From the NCBI RefSeq assembly GCF_002979555.1, contig NZ_PCOZ01000003.1:422483-486482 (forward strand): DNA of 64,000 bases. The letters run 5' to 3'. The notes beneath the pieces were generated by a model that saw only the letters and a program-made list of their open reading frames with translations, was not told the DNA's origin and did not search any database. This document shows positions 1 to 9,124 of the stretch, in pieces. Source of the stretch: Pseudomonas sp. MYb60 (GTDB taxonomy: Bacteria; Pseudomonadota; Gammaproteobacteria; Pseudomonadales; Pseudomonadaceae). The first letter of the stretch is position 1. Each line of letters starts with the position of its first letter. A program made the translations under genes and the position numbers.

Positions 1-1099
1 TGGCCAGTTCGCGGATCACACCGATGTCGATGATCAGCAAGGTGATGAAGCCCACCGCATCGGCCAGAATTGCGATCATCCCCGGCAGGAACAGTTGCCG
101 GAAGGTGCGGCGCGCAGCGGTCAACGCGTTGTCTGCTTCGCTCGATTGCAAGGCGATGCCGTTGATCTTCTGCACACCGTGGGAGATACCGATGGCGAAG
201 ATCAGGAACGGTACCAGCATCGAGTAAGGATCCAGCCCGAAACCGGCGGCATGCATCAAGCCGAGTTGCCAGACCACCGCCACCAGGGTGGTGCTCAATA
301 CCGCGATGGTGCTGCGCAGGCAGTGGGTGAACCACAGCAGCAGCACCAGGGTGATGCCAAAGGCCACGCCGAAGAACAGCACCACCATGATCAGGCCGTC
401 GATCAGGTCGCCGACTTTCTTGGCGAAACCGACAATATGAATCTGGACGTTGGGGTTCTGTTCCTGGAACTTGGTGCGAATCTTGTCTTCAAGTTCGTGG
501 GAAAACTTCTGGTAGTCCAGGGCGAGCAACGTGCCCTGGTCCTGCGGGTCTGGGTAGGACTCCAGCAGCGGGATGTCGACAATGCTTGACTTGAAATCGT
601 TGGACACCAGGCGCCCGACCTGGCCGGACTTGAGCACGTTGTTGCGCAGTTGATCGAGGCTTTCCGGCGAACCGTTGTAGCTCTGGGGGATCACTTCGCC
701 GCCGGCGAAACCCTCTTCGGTCACTTCGGTCCAGCGTACGCTGGGGCTCCACAGCGACTTGAGGCCGGAGCGGTCGACGCCGGAGATGTAGAACACCTCG
801 TCGTTGATCTGACGCAGGGTCTCCATGTACTCCTTGGTAAAGATATCGCCGTCCTTGGCCTCTACCGAAATACGCACCGTGTTGCCCAGGTTCGCCAGGT
901 CGTTGCGGTGCTCCATCATCTTCTCGATGAAGGGGTGCTTGAGGGGGATCATTTTTTCGAAACTGGTGGACGGGCGAATCAAGGTCGCCTGCCAGAACAG
1001 GAAAATGCTCACCAGCAGGCAGATCACAATGACTGCCGGGCGGTTGTTGAAGATCAGGCGCTCAAGAAAGGTCGCTTTATCGTTGTGATGACTGCTCAT
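1..1099 (-). CDS. RND/MMPL family transporter, N-terminal part (runs off window)
   Basis: About 366 N-terminal residues are present and the 3' end lies beyond the window. The protein starts MSSHHNDKATFLERL, has one membrane helix (about residues 17-38), then a large soluble loop rich in acidic and polar residues. Several hydrophobic helices follow in the last third (VVLFFGVAFGITLVLLLW; MIAILADAVGFITLLII). This is the layout of half an RND/MMPL exporter: TM1, periplasmic domain, TM2-6. The start at 1099 is preceded by GGGGAAAG. It lies 15 nt downstream of the BNR-repeat gene, so the two are one operon. Such pairs are common in pseudomonads; the substrate is unknown. Confident of the family, not of the role. 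Confidence 0.85.
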   Translation of the reverse strand, partial: MSSHHNDKATFLERLIFNNRPAVIVICLLVSIFLFWQATLIRPSTSFEKMIPLKHPFIEKMMEHRNDLANLGNTVRISVEAKDGDIFTKEYMETLRQINDEVFYISGVDRSGLKSLWSPSVRWTEVTEEGFAGGEVIPQSYNGSPESLDQLRNNVLKSGQVGRLVSNDFKSSIVDIPLLESYPDPQDQGTLLALDYQKFSHELEDKIRTKFQEQNPNVQIHIVGFAKKVGDLIDGLIMVVLFFGVAFGITLVLLLWFTHCLRSTIAVLSTTLVAVVWQLGLMHAAGFGLDPYSMLVPFLIFAIGISHGVQKINGIALQSSEADNALTAARRTFRQLFLPGMIAILADAVGFITLLIIDIGVIRELA

Positions 1100-1114
1100 T
1101 CTTTCCCCGCCTTC

Positions 1115-2170
1115 TTATTGTTTTGTCGGTTCGGCGCCATCGGCTTTAGCGACGCGGACGCCACCCTGCCCGGCCAGAATCAAGTTGCCATTGCCTGCTG
1201 CCGTCACCGCCGAGAGCGAAATGCGGTCTGGACGATTGAACACGCTGAACGTTTGGCCATCGTCATGGCTGACCACCACGCTGCCGCCGTTGCCGACCAC
1301 CACAATCGAGCCGTCGTCCAGCAAGGTCGCGCCGGACAAGCCGAACTCCAGTGCTCCCCGCGCGGCGTTCAACTCGACCTGCTCCCAGGTGCTGCCAAAA
1401 TCCGTGGACCGGTACAGGTTGCCGCGCAAGCCATAGGCCAGCAGGGTTTGCGGCTGGGCCGTGCTGATGACGCCAAAGAGCGACCCTTCGTAAGGCCCTT
1501 CGAGTTTCTCCCAGGTCTGGCCGTCGTCGCTGGAGCGGAACATGCTGCCCTGCTCGCCCACGATGAACAGGCCGGCATCCTTGATAGGGGCGATGGCGTT
1601 GAGGTGGTACTGGTCTTCATTTTCGAGGCGGTCGCTGACGTCGTTCCAGCTCTTGCCGCCGTTGGTGGTTTCGATCAACGCACCGTAGGCCCCCACGGCA
1701 AGGCCGTGATTGGCATTGTTGAGCCAGATGTCGAGCAAGGGGGATTCACGCTTGAGGTCCTGGAACTGTTGGCTCCAGGTGGCGCCGCCGTCTGTGCTGG
1801 CGAGGATCTGCGCATCGTGGCCGACTGCCCAGCCTTGTTTGTCATCGACGAAAAACACGGCGGTGAGCAATTGCCGGGTAGGCACTTTGGCCTGGGTCCA
1901 GGTACTGCCCTGGTCATCGGAATAGAGGATGTGCCCGCGATCACCGACGGCCACCAGGCGTTTGCCGGCGTGCACCACATCGATCATCAGGCCCTTGGCG
2001 GCCTTGGGGGATTCAATCGCAAACGCCGTTGGGGCGGGGGTATCGCTGGCGGCCTGGACGAGGTTCGGCAACGCGACCGCTCCAAGCAGCGAGAGCGCTG
2101 TGGCCAGCAACGCGACCCTGCGCGCGGCACGTGGGCGGCAGACAACCCAACCCATGACAGGCTCACTCAT
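1115..2170 (-). CDS. YCF48/BNR-repeat exported protein
   Basis: A 351-residue protein with an N-terminal signal peptide (hydrophobic stretch ending near LVQAASD) and a series of repeats of the form GDRG..LYSDDQGSTW, DAQILASTDGGATW, EQGSMFRSSDDGQTW and RGNLYRSTDFGSTW. These SxDxGxTW motifs are Asp-box (BNR) blades of a beta-propeller like the YCF48/HCF136 photosystem II assembly factor. In Pseudomonas such proteins sit beside MMPL transporters, as here, so a periplasmic partner of the exporter is plausible but unproven. I chose the ATG at 2170 because GAAAGG precedes it closely; an in-frame ATG at 2185 is the alternative. Confidence 0.8.
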   Translation of the reverse strand: MSEPVMGWVVCRPRAARRVALLATALSLLGAVALPNLVQAASDTPAPTAFAIESPKAAKGLMIDVVHAGKRLVAVGDRGHILYSDDQGSTWTQAKVPTRQLLTAVFFVDDKQGWAVGHDAQILASTDGGATWSQQFQDLKRESPLLDIWLNNANHGLAVGAYGALIETTNGGKSWNDVSDRLENEDQYHLNAIAPIKDAGLFIVGEQGSMFRSSDDGQTWEKLEGPYEGSLFGVISTAQPQTLLAYGLRGNLYRSTDFGSTWEQVELNAARGALEFGLSGATLLDDGSIVVVGNGGSVVVSHDDGQTFSVFNRPDRISLSAVTAAGNGNLILAGQGGVRVAKADGAEPTKQ

Positions 2171-2377
2171 AGACCTTTCTCCCATTTATTATTGTTATCG
2201 CCTGCCTTCCGGGGCCGTGAAACCTGCAATCTAGAGCGCCCGAAGCAAGCAGGGGCCATCCTATCGGGCTTTGGAATCGTCTGACAATCGGCGCTACGTT
2301 ATCTTTTGTTAACTGAAGCCCTTTCGGACGAGCATGAATATAGCTGCATCAGCGTGGCTGATCGTCGGCACCTCAAT

Positions 2378-2420
2378 GAATTTTTATTCCACCTATTGAA
2401 ATAAGGGAATTTTTATTCCA
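2378..2420. promoter_or_regulatory. tandem palindromic operator candidates (GGAAT-N4-ATTCC)
   Basis: The 14-mer GAATTTTTATTCCA occurs twice, at 2378-2391 and 2407-2420, exactly 29 bp apart (close to three helical turns). The second copy is a full palindrome, GGAATTTTTATTCC. This spacing and symmetry fit a dimeric repressor, for example RpiR-family proteins, which favour short TGGAAT/ATTCCA-like arms around an AT core. The pair sits 44-86 bp before the start of the dehydrogenase gene at 2464. No RpiR gene lies in the window, so the regulator is inferred only from the site. Confidence 0.5.
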
Positions 2421-2463
2421 TTAATAGCACCTCTCAACAACAATAATTCAAAGGACCACGGCT

Positions 2464-3579
2464 ATGCGTGAACTCGGAATCGGCTTGATCGGCACAGGCT
2501 TTATGGGCCGCGCCCATGCCTTGGCGTTCAACAACGCCCGGGCGGTTTTCGAACTGCCAGTACACCTCAAGCTGGCCGCCCTGGCCGACGCCGATACCGA
2601 ACGCGCCCAGCGCTGCGCCAGGGACTGGGGGTTTGCCCAGGCCCATGGCGACTGGCAAGCGCTGATCAATGACCCCAGCGTCGATGTGGTCGCCATCACC
2701 ACCCCCAACCATTTGCACTACCCCATGGCCATGGCTGCGATCGCGGCGGGCAAGGCGGTGTATTGCGAAAAGCCCCTGGCCGTGAGCCTGGAACAAGCGC
2801 AGGCAATGCGCCGTGCCGCCAGCACCGCCGGTGTGGTCACACGGGTCGGCTACAACTATCAACATAACCCGATGATCGTGCTGGCCAGGCAGATGATTGC
2901 CAACGGCGAACTGGGCGAGATCATCAGCTTCCAGGGCGAGTTCAGCGAAGACTTCATGGCCGATCCGGCGTCGCCGTGGTCATGGCGCTGTGAAGTGGAG
3001 CATGCCGGCGGTGCGCTGGCGGACCTGGGCAGCCACTTGTTGTCGATGGCCCGCTACCTGGTCGGGCCAGTGGTCAGCGTGTGCGCCGACACCCAAACGG
3101 TTCACGCCCAACGCCCGGCAGTCAAAGGCAGCACCGAACACAAGGCCATCGCCGTGGACGACCAGGTCCACGCCCTGTTGCGCTTCGCCAACGGCGCGCG
3201 CGGCACGGTGAGCAGCAGCTGGCTCAAGCATGGCTACAAGAACCACTTGAGTTTCGAAATCAGCGGCACTCTAGGCACCCTGGCCTTCGATCAGGAGCGC
3301 TTGAATGAACTGCACCTGTGCCGAGTAGGCCAGCAAGGGTTCCAGCGCCTGCTGGCCGGCCCTGCCCTGCCTGGGTATGCGGCATTCAGCCCAGCGGCAG
3401 GGCATCAGCTGGGGTACAACGAGTTGAAGACGCTGGAAGTGCAGGAGTTGATCCTGGCAGTGGCTGGCCAGGGAGCGGATGGCACTGACTTCGAAGGGGC
3501 TTGGGCAGTGGAGCAATTGGCGACCGCGATTCGTGTGGCGGCCAAGGAAGCGCGCTGGGTCAACGTTGAAGAGGTCTGA
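2464..3579 (+). CDS. Gfo/Idh/MocA family NAD(P)-dependent oxidoreductase
   Basis: A 371-residue protein. The N-terminal Rossmann fold shows GLIGTGFMGRAHA (residues 6-18), and the family's catalytic-lysine motif EKPLAV follows near residue 102. The C-terminal half is the usual alpha/beta substrate domain (GGALADLGSHLLSMARYLVG). Family members oxidise or reduce sugars, inositols and related polyols with NAD(P). The ATG at 2464 follows AAAGGA by 8 nt. It stands alone, with its own duplicated operator upstream and a REP pair downstream, so no pathway partner reveals the substrate. Family is certain, substrate unknown. Confidence 0.9.
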   Translation: MRELGIGLIGTGFMGRAHALAFNNARAVFELPVHLKLAALADADTERAQRCARDWGFAQAHGDWQALINDPSVDVVAITTPNHLHYPMAMAAIAAGKAVYCEKPLAVSLEQAQAMRRAASTAGVVTRVGYNYQHNPMIVLARQMIANGELGEIISFQGEFSEDFMADPASPWSWRCEVEHAGGALADLGSHLLSMARYLVGPVVSVCADTQTVHAQRPAVKGSTEHKAIAVDDQVHALLRFANGARGTVSSSWLKHGYKNHLSFEISGTLGTLAFDQERLNELHLCRVGQQGFQRLLAGPALPGYAAFSPAAGHQLGYNELKTLEVQELILAVAGQGADGTDFEGAWAVEQLATAIRVAAKEARWVNVEEV

Positions 3580-3597
3580 AGCCCAACTGAACCCCTT

Positions 3598-3684
3598 GTG
3601 GGAGCGGGCTTGCCTGTGAAGGCGGCGTATCAGTCAACGGATTTTCCAACTGATACACCGCGTTCACAGACCAGCCCGCTCCCC
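3598..3684. repeat. REP pair (inverted), long hairpin
   Basis: GTGGGAGCGGGCTTGCCTGTGAA at the left is answered by TTCACAGACCAGCCCGCTCCC at the right, with an inner GTATCAGT/ACTGATAC arm. The whole stretch folds as one long imperfect hairpin between convergent genes. This is the typical P. fluorescens REP doublet and may also act as a two-way terminator. Confidence 0.8.
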
Positions 3685-3709
3685 TATTTCGATCAGCTGC
3701 AGCGTTGGA

Positions 3710-5413
3710 TCAACGCAACACCCGGCGCAATACTTTGCCTACGGTAGTCTTGGGCAGTTCAGTGCTGCGGAACTCCACGTACCTGGGCACCTTGTAGCCC
3801 GTCAGGTACTCCCGGCAATGCGCCAGAATCTGCTCCTGCGTCAGGCTCGGGTCCTTGCGCACCACGATGATCTTGACCTTCTCCCCGCTCACCCCGTCTT
3901 CCACCCCAATCGCTGCCACTTCGGCCACGCCAGGGTGCAGCGCTACCACGTCCTCGATTTCATTGGGGTACACATTGAAGCCCGAGACCAGGATCATGTC
4001 CTTCTTGCGGTCCACCAGGCGGATGTAGCCGCGCGCGTCCATCACCCCGATGTCGCCGGTCGACAACCAGCCTTCGGCATCCAGCACCTCGGCGGTCGCC
4101 TCGGGGCGCTGCCAGTAGCCCTGCATCACCTGGGGCCCGCGTACTTGCAATTCGCCCTGCTCGCCGATCTCGGCCAGTTCTCCGTCCTCGCGCATGAACC
4201 GCACCCACGTCGACGGCAATGGCACGCCGATGCTGCCGGTGAAGTCCATCTCGCGCATGCGGGCAATGTCGATGGGGCTGATGCTCACCACTGGCGAACA
4301 CTCAGTCAGGCCGTAGCCTTCGATGATCGGCAGCCCGGTGACTTCCTTCCAACGCTTGGCCACCGCCGTGTGGGTGGCCATGCCGCCGGCGATCACCAGG
4401 CGCAGCTGGGAGAAGTCCCGCGCGCAAAATTCCTGGTTCTCCAGCAGGCCATTGAACAGGGTATTGACCCCGGCGATGCCGTTGAAGCGCTCCTTGCGCA
4501 GGATCATCTGCACCCGCTTCACGTCACGGGGGTTGGCGATCAGGATGTTGCGCCCGCCCAGGCACATAAACATCAGGCAGTTCACCGTCAGCGAAAAGAT
4601 GTGATACAGCGGCAGCAAGGTCACGTTGGTTTCCTGCTGATTCTGGTCCAATTGGTCGCCGACCCACGCCTTGGCTTGCAGCAGATTGGCGATGATATTG
4701 CGGTGGCTGAGCATCACGCCCTTGGCGTCGCCCGTGGTGCCGCCGGTGTATTGCAAAAACGCCAGGTCATCGAGGCGCAGGTCCACCGGTACGTGGTTGA
4801 GGCCCCGGCCCTGTTTCAAGGTTTGATTGAACCGCACGGCGCCTGGCAGATTGAACGCCGGCACCTGCTTTTGAACCCGGCGCAGGATGAAGTTCATTGC
4901 CGCCCCCTTGAAGGTGCCCAGCAAGTCGCCAATGGCCGCCACCACCACGCGCTTGACACTGCTGCCGGCCACCACCTTTTCCAGGGTATGGGCGAAGTTT
5001 TCGAAGATCACCACGGTTTGCGCGCCGCTGTCCTTGAGCAGGTGCTTGAGTTCGTGGGCGGTGTACAGCGGGTTGACGTTGACCACCACCGCGCCGGCCA
5101 GAATCGTGCCCAGCAGGCAGATCGGGTACTGCAAGCAATTGGGCATCATCAACGCCACGCGGTCGCCCTTCTGCACACCCTGTGCCTGCAACCAGGCGGC
5201 AAAGGCGACACCCTGGAGGTGCCAGTCGGCGTAGGTCATTTCCGTGCCGATGCTGACGTAGGCCACCCGCTCCTGGAACCTGTCCAGGTGCTCCAGAAAC
5301 ACTTCGCGCAGCGACGGGTAGGCGTCGATGTCGGCATCGATGTCCGCAGGGACACCGGGCAGGTAGGCGTCCAACCAGATCCGTTCGGTTTGTTCCAGGC
5401 TTACAGCGTTCAT
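3710..5413 (-). CDS. long-chain fatty-acid-CoA ligase (FadD-like)
   Basis: A 567-residue AMP-forming ligase that activates fatty acids to acyl-CoA. It shows the P-loop YTGGTTGDAKGVMLSHRN (about residues 210-227), the acyl-binding EGYGLTECSPVVS and the signature TGDIGVMDARGYIRLVDRKK; the C-terminal catalytic lysine motif is LPKTTVGKVLRR. The ATG at 5413 follows AAGGAGACTGCC. An upstream in-frame extension to 5488 runs into the thiolase gene and is not supported. It is the last gene of a five-gene block (fadE, reductase, MaoC, thiolase, ligase) and lies 31 nt after the thiolase. In the alkB context it would activate fatty acids made from alkanes. Confidence 0.92.
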   Translation of the reverse strand: MNAVSLEQTERIWLDAYLPGVPADIDADIDAYPSLREVFLEHLDRFQERVAYVSIGTEMTYADWHLQGVAFAAWLQAQGVQKGDRVALMMPNCLQYPICLLGTILAGAVVVNVNPLYTAHELKHLLKDSGAQTVVIFENFAHTLEKVVAGSSVKRVVVAAIGDLLGTFKGAAMNFILRRVQKQVPAFNLPGAVRFNQTLKQGRGLNHVPVDLRLDDLAFLQYTGGTTGDAKGVMLSHRNIIANLLQAKAWVGDQLDQNQQETNVTLLPLYHIFSLTVNCLMFMCLGGRNILIANPRDVKRVQMILRKERFNGIAGVNTLFNGLLENQEFCARDFSQLRLVIAGGMATHTAVAKRWKEVTGLPIIEGYGLTECSPVVSISPIDIARMREMDFTGSIGVPLPSTWVRFMREDGELAEIGEQGELQVRGPQVMQGYWQRPEATAEVLDAEGWLSTGDIGVMDARGYIRLVDRKKDMILVSGFNVYPNEIEDVVALHPGVAEVAAIGVEDGVSGEKVKIIVVRKDPSLTQEQILAHCREYLTGYKVPRYVEFRSTELPKTTVGKVLRRVLR

Positions 5414-5444
5414 GGCAGTCTCCTTGTTGTTGTTTTTATTAACG

Positions 5445-6743
5445 CTATTTTTCGACGATGGCAGTAATACCCAGCCCGCCTGCCGCACAGATGGAGATCA
5501 GGCCGCGCCCGCCGCCGTTCGCGTGGATGATCTTGGCCAACGTCGCCAATTGGCGCCCACCCGTTGCGGCAAAGGGGTGGCCGCAGCCCAGCGAACCGCC
5601 GTTGACGTTCATCCTGGCACGGTCGATGGGCCCCAGCGGCGCGTCCAGGCCCAGGCGATCGCGACAGTAATCTGCGTCTTCCCAGGCCTTGAGCGTGCAC
5701 AGCACCTGGGCGGCGAAGGCTTCGTGAATTTCAAAGAAATCGAAGTCATTGAAGCTCAGGCCTTCACGCTTGAGCATGCGCGGCACGGCATAAACCGGCG
5801 CCATCAACAGACCCTCGGTACCGTCGACAAAATTCACCGCGGCCGTCTCGCCGGTGCGCAGATAAGCCAGCACCGTCCAGCCGTGCTCGGCGGCCCATTC
5901 CTCACTGGCCAGCAACACCACCGAGGCGCCATCGGTCAGCGGCGTGGAGTTGCCGGCCGTGAGGGTGCCGTTCTGGCGATCGTAGGCCGGGGACAGCCCG
6001 GCGAGTTTTTCCAGGCTGGCGTCGGCCCGCAGGTTGTTGTCCCGAGCGAGGCCGCGGTGGGGGCTGATCAGGTCGTCGAAGAAACCGCGCCGGTAGGCCG
6101 CGTCGAGGCGCTGATGGCTGGTGAGGGTCAGTTCATCCTGGGCCAGCCGCTTGATCTGCCAACGCTTGGCCATTTCTTCGCAATGCTCGCCCATGGACAG
6201 GCCCGTGCGCGGCTCGCCATTGCGCGGCAACAACGGTTTGAACACCATTGACGGACGAACCTTCAGCAGCGCCTTCAACGTGTCACCCATGCCCTTGGCG
6301 CGGTTGGCCGCGAGCAAGGTGTGACGCAAGGACTCATTGATACCGATGGGCGCGTCGGAGGTGGTGTCAGCACCACCGGCAATGCCCACGTCGATTTGGC
6401 CAAGGGCGATCTTGTTCGCCACCAGCAATGCAGCTTCCAGGCCGGTGCCACAGGCTTGCTGCACATCGTAGGCTGGCGTGTCCGGGGACAAGGTGGTGGA
6501 CAGCAGCGCCTCACGCGCCAGGTTGAAATCCCGCGAATGCTTGATGACTGCACCGGCGGCAAACTCGCCAAGGCGCTGGCCATGCAAGTTGTAGCGGTCC
6601 ACCAGGCCTTGCAGCGCGGCCACCAGCAGATCCTGGTTGCTGTCGTGGGCGTACACGGTGTTGGAGCGGGCAAACGGGATGCGGTTGCCGCCGATGATCG
6701 CCACGCGGCGAACCGGGGTTGGGTTGAAGCTGTAGTCAGTCAT
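5445..6743 (-). CDS. acetyl-CoA C-acyltransferase (thiolase, FadI-like)
   Basis: A 432-residue thiolase catalysing the last step of beta-oxidation, cleavage of 3-ketoacyl-CoA. The acylated cysteine is in VQQACGTGLEAAL (about residue 95), the catalytic His in FFEIHEAFAA, and the second Cys in NGGSLGCGHPFAATGGRQ near the C-terminus. Length and the long insert fit the FadI branch better than FadA. The ATG at 6743 overlaps the MaoC stop (ATGA), which indicates translational coupling. No FadJ/FadB partner is present; the separate MaoC hydratase and FabG-like reductase take those steps here. Confidence 0.92.
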   Translation of the reverse strand: MTDYSFNPTPVRRVAIIGGNRIPFARSNTVYAHDSNQDLLVAALQGLVDRYNLHGQRLGEFAAGAVIKHSRDFNLAREALLSTTLSPDTPAYDVQQACGTGLEAALLVANKIALGQIDVGIAGGADTTSDAPIGINESLRHTLLAANRAKGMGDTLKALLKVRPSMVFKPLLPRNGEPRTGLSMGEHCEEMAKRWQIKRLAQDELTLTSHQRLDAAYRRGFFDDLISPHRGLARDNNLRADASLEKLAGLSPAYDRQNGTLTAGNSTPLTDGASVVLLASEEWAAEHGWTVLAYLRTGETAAVNFVDGTEGLLMAPVYAVPRMLKREGLSFNDFDFFEIHEAFAAQVLCTLKAWEDADYCRDRLGLDAPLGPIDRARMNVNGGSLGCGHPFAATGGRQLATLAKIIHANGGGRGLISICAAGGLGITAIVEK

Positions 6744-7630
6744 TTAAAGCTCTCTTTCCAGACGAACAGTCCGCGCATGTGGGGCTTGTCACCCGCGACA
6801 TTGCGGACGTCGAATTCACGGCGCGGACCCGCTACCGGATGGCTCCACAGCGCGACCTGGCCGGGCAGGAAAATCGGCAGTTTGAAGACGCAATGGGCCT
6901 CCGCCTGGTCCAATCCTCCGGGCGGTTGCTGGGCGGCGAGCGCACGGCCAAAGGTCCACATGCCGTGGGCGATGGCGCGGCGAAAGCCGAAAATTTTTGC
7001 GCCGATCAGCGAGGTGTGGATCGGGTTGAAATCGCCCGAGACCTTGGCAAAGCGCCGGCCCAGGTCGGCGGGCAGGACCCAGCGTTGAGTGCGCAGCAAG
7101 CCCTCCTCTTCCAAGGGCAGCACGTCGTCCCAGGGCTCGCCGACCGGGTCTTTGACGTCCCGACGCAAGTAGAGGCTGTCGCTCTCCCATACCAGCGTGC
7201 CGGCACTGTAGGCTCGCGTGGCGATGCTCAGCGCCTGGCCCTTCGGATGGGCGACCCAACGCTCGCAGTACACCTCCAGGCGCAACGCCTGGCCTTCGTG
7301 CAGGCGCTGGTGCTGACGAATACGATTGGCCAGGTGCACCATCCCGCTGGCCGGGTAAGGAAAACTCGGGCGAGTCAACAGCATCAGGTGCAACGGGAAC
7401 GCCAGCACGTGCGGGTAGGACAACGGCACACCCTGCTCGCGGCGAAAGCCACAGGCACGGCCATAAGCGGTGATGCCCGCGGCGGACAACGCCACCGCCG
7501 AGCGCACCAGGCGCTCCTTGGGCAATGCAGGCGCACCGTCGAGCGTGGGTTTGCGCAGGGCACGCACGCCATCCAACAGCAGGCGGGTGCGCGATGGCGG
7601 TGGGTCGATAATCTGCGTCACGTAGTCCAT
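6740..7630 (-). CDS. MaoC-family enoyl-CoA hydratase/dehydratase
   Basis: A 296-residue protein whose C-terminal half holds the hot-dog fold MaoC motif: the hydratase-2 signature is GDFNPIHTSLIGAKIFGFRR followed by AIAHGM (about residues 210-236). MaoC proteins hydrate trans-2-enoyl-CoA, usually to the (R)-3-hydroxyacyl product. The ATG at 7630 lies 4 nt after the reductase stop and has GGGAGCC upstream; a start at 7747 would overlap the reductase by over 100 nt and is unlikely. With the adjacent reductase it provides a FadB-independent route through beta-oxidation. Confidence 0.88.
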   Translation of the reverse strand: MDYVTQIIDPPPSRTRLLLDGVRALRKPTLDGAPALPKERLVRSAVALSAAGITAYGRACGFRREQGVPLSYPHVLAFPLHLMLLTRPSFPYPASGMVHLANRIRQHQRLHEGQALRLEVYCERWVAHPKGQALSIATRAYSAGTLVWESDSLYLRRDVKDPVGEPWDDVLPLEEEGLLRTQRWVLPADLGRRFAKVSGDFNPIHTSLIGAKIFGFRRAIAHGMWTFGRALAAQQPPGGLDQAEAHCVFKLPIFLPGQVALWSHPVAGPRREFDVRNVAGDKPHMRGLFVWKESFK

Positions 7631-7634
7631 GAAC

Positions 7635-8978
7635 TCAGGCTCCCAGCAGACTTTGGCCGCACACGCGCACGACTTGACCGTTGACCCCGCCGGATGCAGG
7701 GTGCGCCAGCCAAACGATGGTCTCGGCCACATCAATGGGCAGTCCACCTTGGGACAGTGAATTCAGGCGTCGCCCCGCTTGACGGATCATCAGCGGGATC
7801 TTCGCGGTCATTTGGGTTTCGATGAACCCGGGCGCCACCGCATTCACAGTGACATGTTGCGCCGCTGCACGCGGTGCCAGGCCTTGCACCAGGCCAATCA
7901 CCCCGGCCTTGGAGGTGGCGTAGTTGCTTTGCCCGAGGTTGCCGGCGATGCCGGAAATCGACGACACGCATACGATGCGTCCACCGGGGTTCAATCCCTG
8001 GTTTGCCAGCAACGCATCACTCAGTTGCCACGGTGCCTCGAGGTTGACCGCCAGCACGCTACGCCACGCGGCCTCGGTCATTTTGACGATAGTCTTGTCA
8101 CGGGTGATGCCCGCGTTGTGCACCACCACGTCAAAGGCGCCGTACTGGCCGACATGCGCTTGCAGCAGTGCGACGGCGTCCGCTGCGGTGATATCCAGGG
8201 GCAGCGCCGAACCACCGACACTCTCCGCCGCCTGGTGCAGCGCTCCCTGCGCCTGGGGCACATCCACGCACACCACATGGGCGCCGTCCCGCGCCAACAC
8301 CTGGGCAATCGCCAAGCCGATGCCACGGGAAGCACCGGTGACCAGCGCGCGGCGGCCAGCGAAGGGTTTGTCCCAGTTGACCGCAACCTGGCCGTCCACC
8401 GATGTGTCCAAACGCACCACTTGCCCTGAAACATACGCTGAACGGCGCGACAGAAAGAAGCGCAGGCTGCTGTCCAGTGCGTCTTCGGCGCCCGGTGCCA
8501 CGTAGATCAATTGCACGGTGATCGCCCGGCGCAGTTCCTTGGCCAGCGAGCGCACCAACCCTTCAAGGGCGCGTTGTGCGATGGCGTGGGGCACGTCCCG
8601 GCAATGTTCCGGCGCGGTACCGAGCACCACCACACGGCCATGCTGAACAAGGCGCTTGGCATTGGCATGGAAGAATACATACAGCTCGTCCAATTGCTGT
8701 AGATCGGCCACGGCACTGGCATCAAACACCGCGCCCTGCACGCTCACCGTGGATGGCGCCTTGAGCGTGGCCGGGGTGGCGATGACCGTGTCGGTGGCCG
8801 CGAAAACCCGTTGCACCTCGGCGGCCAGGCGCCCTGCCCCGGCGATGATCACCGGGTTGGCCAAACCCTGTTGGCCGCTGCGATGGCGTTGCAGCGGCAA
8901 AGGTTGCGGTAAACCGACGGCCTGGGCCAGACGACGGCCCCAAGGGGAATTGACGAAGGAAAGGTAGCTGTCGCTCAT
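7635..8978 (-). CDS. 3-oxoacyl-ACP/CoA reductase, high-molecular-weight FabG4 type
   Basis: A 447-residue short-chain dehydrogenase. The C-terminal 250 residues carry TGASRGIGLAIAQ, HNAGITRDK and the catalytic YATSK, typical of FabG. The N-terminal 200 residues form a degenerate Rossmann-like domain, as in mycobacterial FabG4, which accepts CoA thioesters with NAD(H). It would interconvert 3-hydroxyacyl- and 3-oxoacyl-CoA between the MaoC hydratase and the thiolase. I chose the ATG at 8978; a GTG four codons upstream (8990) is possible, and neither has a strong ribosome site. It starts a tight run: 4 nt to MaoC, which then overlaps the thiolase. Confidence 0.88.
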   Translation of the reverse strand: MSDSYLSFVNSPWGRRLAQAVGLPQPLPLQRHRSGQQGLANPVIIAGAGRLAAEVQRVFAATDTVIATPATLKAPSTVSVQGAVFDASAVADLQQLDELYVFFHANAKRLVQHGRVVVLGTAPEHCRDVPHAIAQRALEGLVRSLAKELRRAITVQLIYVAPGAEDALDSSLRFFLSRRSAYVSGQVVRLDTSVDGQVAVNWDKPFAGRRALVTGASRGIGLAIAQVLARDGAHVVCVDVPQAQGALHQAAESVGGSALPLDITAADAVALLQAHVGQYGAFDVVVHNAGITRDKTIVKMTEAAWRSVLAVNLEAPWQLSDALLANQGLNPGGRIVCVSSISGIAGNLGQSNYATSKAGVIGLVQGLAPRAAAQHVTVNAVAPGFIETQMTAKIPLMIRQAGRRLNSLSQGGLPIDVAETIVWLAHPASGGVNGQVVRVCGQSLLGA

Positions 8979-9015
8979 AGGTAGACCCACTGTCTTGGCG
9001 TGTGAACCCGTTCAA

Positions 9016-9102
9016 GGTGGGAGTTGGCTTACCTGCGATGGCGTCACCTCGGTGTCTGTGACGGACCGAACGTCTGCATCGCAGCAAGCCAGCTCTCACA
9101 CT
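9016..9102. repeat. REP pair between fadE and the FabG-like gene
   Basis: GGTGGGAGTTGGCTTACCTGCGATGGCG faces CATCGCAGCAAGCCAGCTCTCACAC, giving an imperfect hairpin of about 85 nt. It sits in the 146-nt gap inside the minus-strand lipid gene block, where it may reduce read-through or stabilise the upstream fadE mRNA. Confidence 0.75.
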
Positions 9103-9124
9103 GACCGCGTACATTCAGTGCCAC

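Noticed and set aside
650..2284. Long plus-strand open frame opposite the RND and BNR genes
   Set aside because: The minus strand encodes recognisable membrane and beta-propeller proteins; the plus frame has no motif and low-complexity composition.
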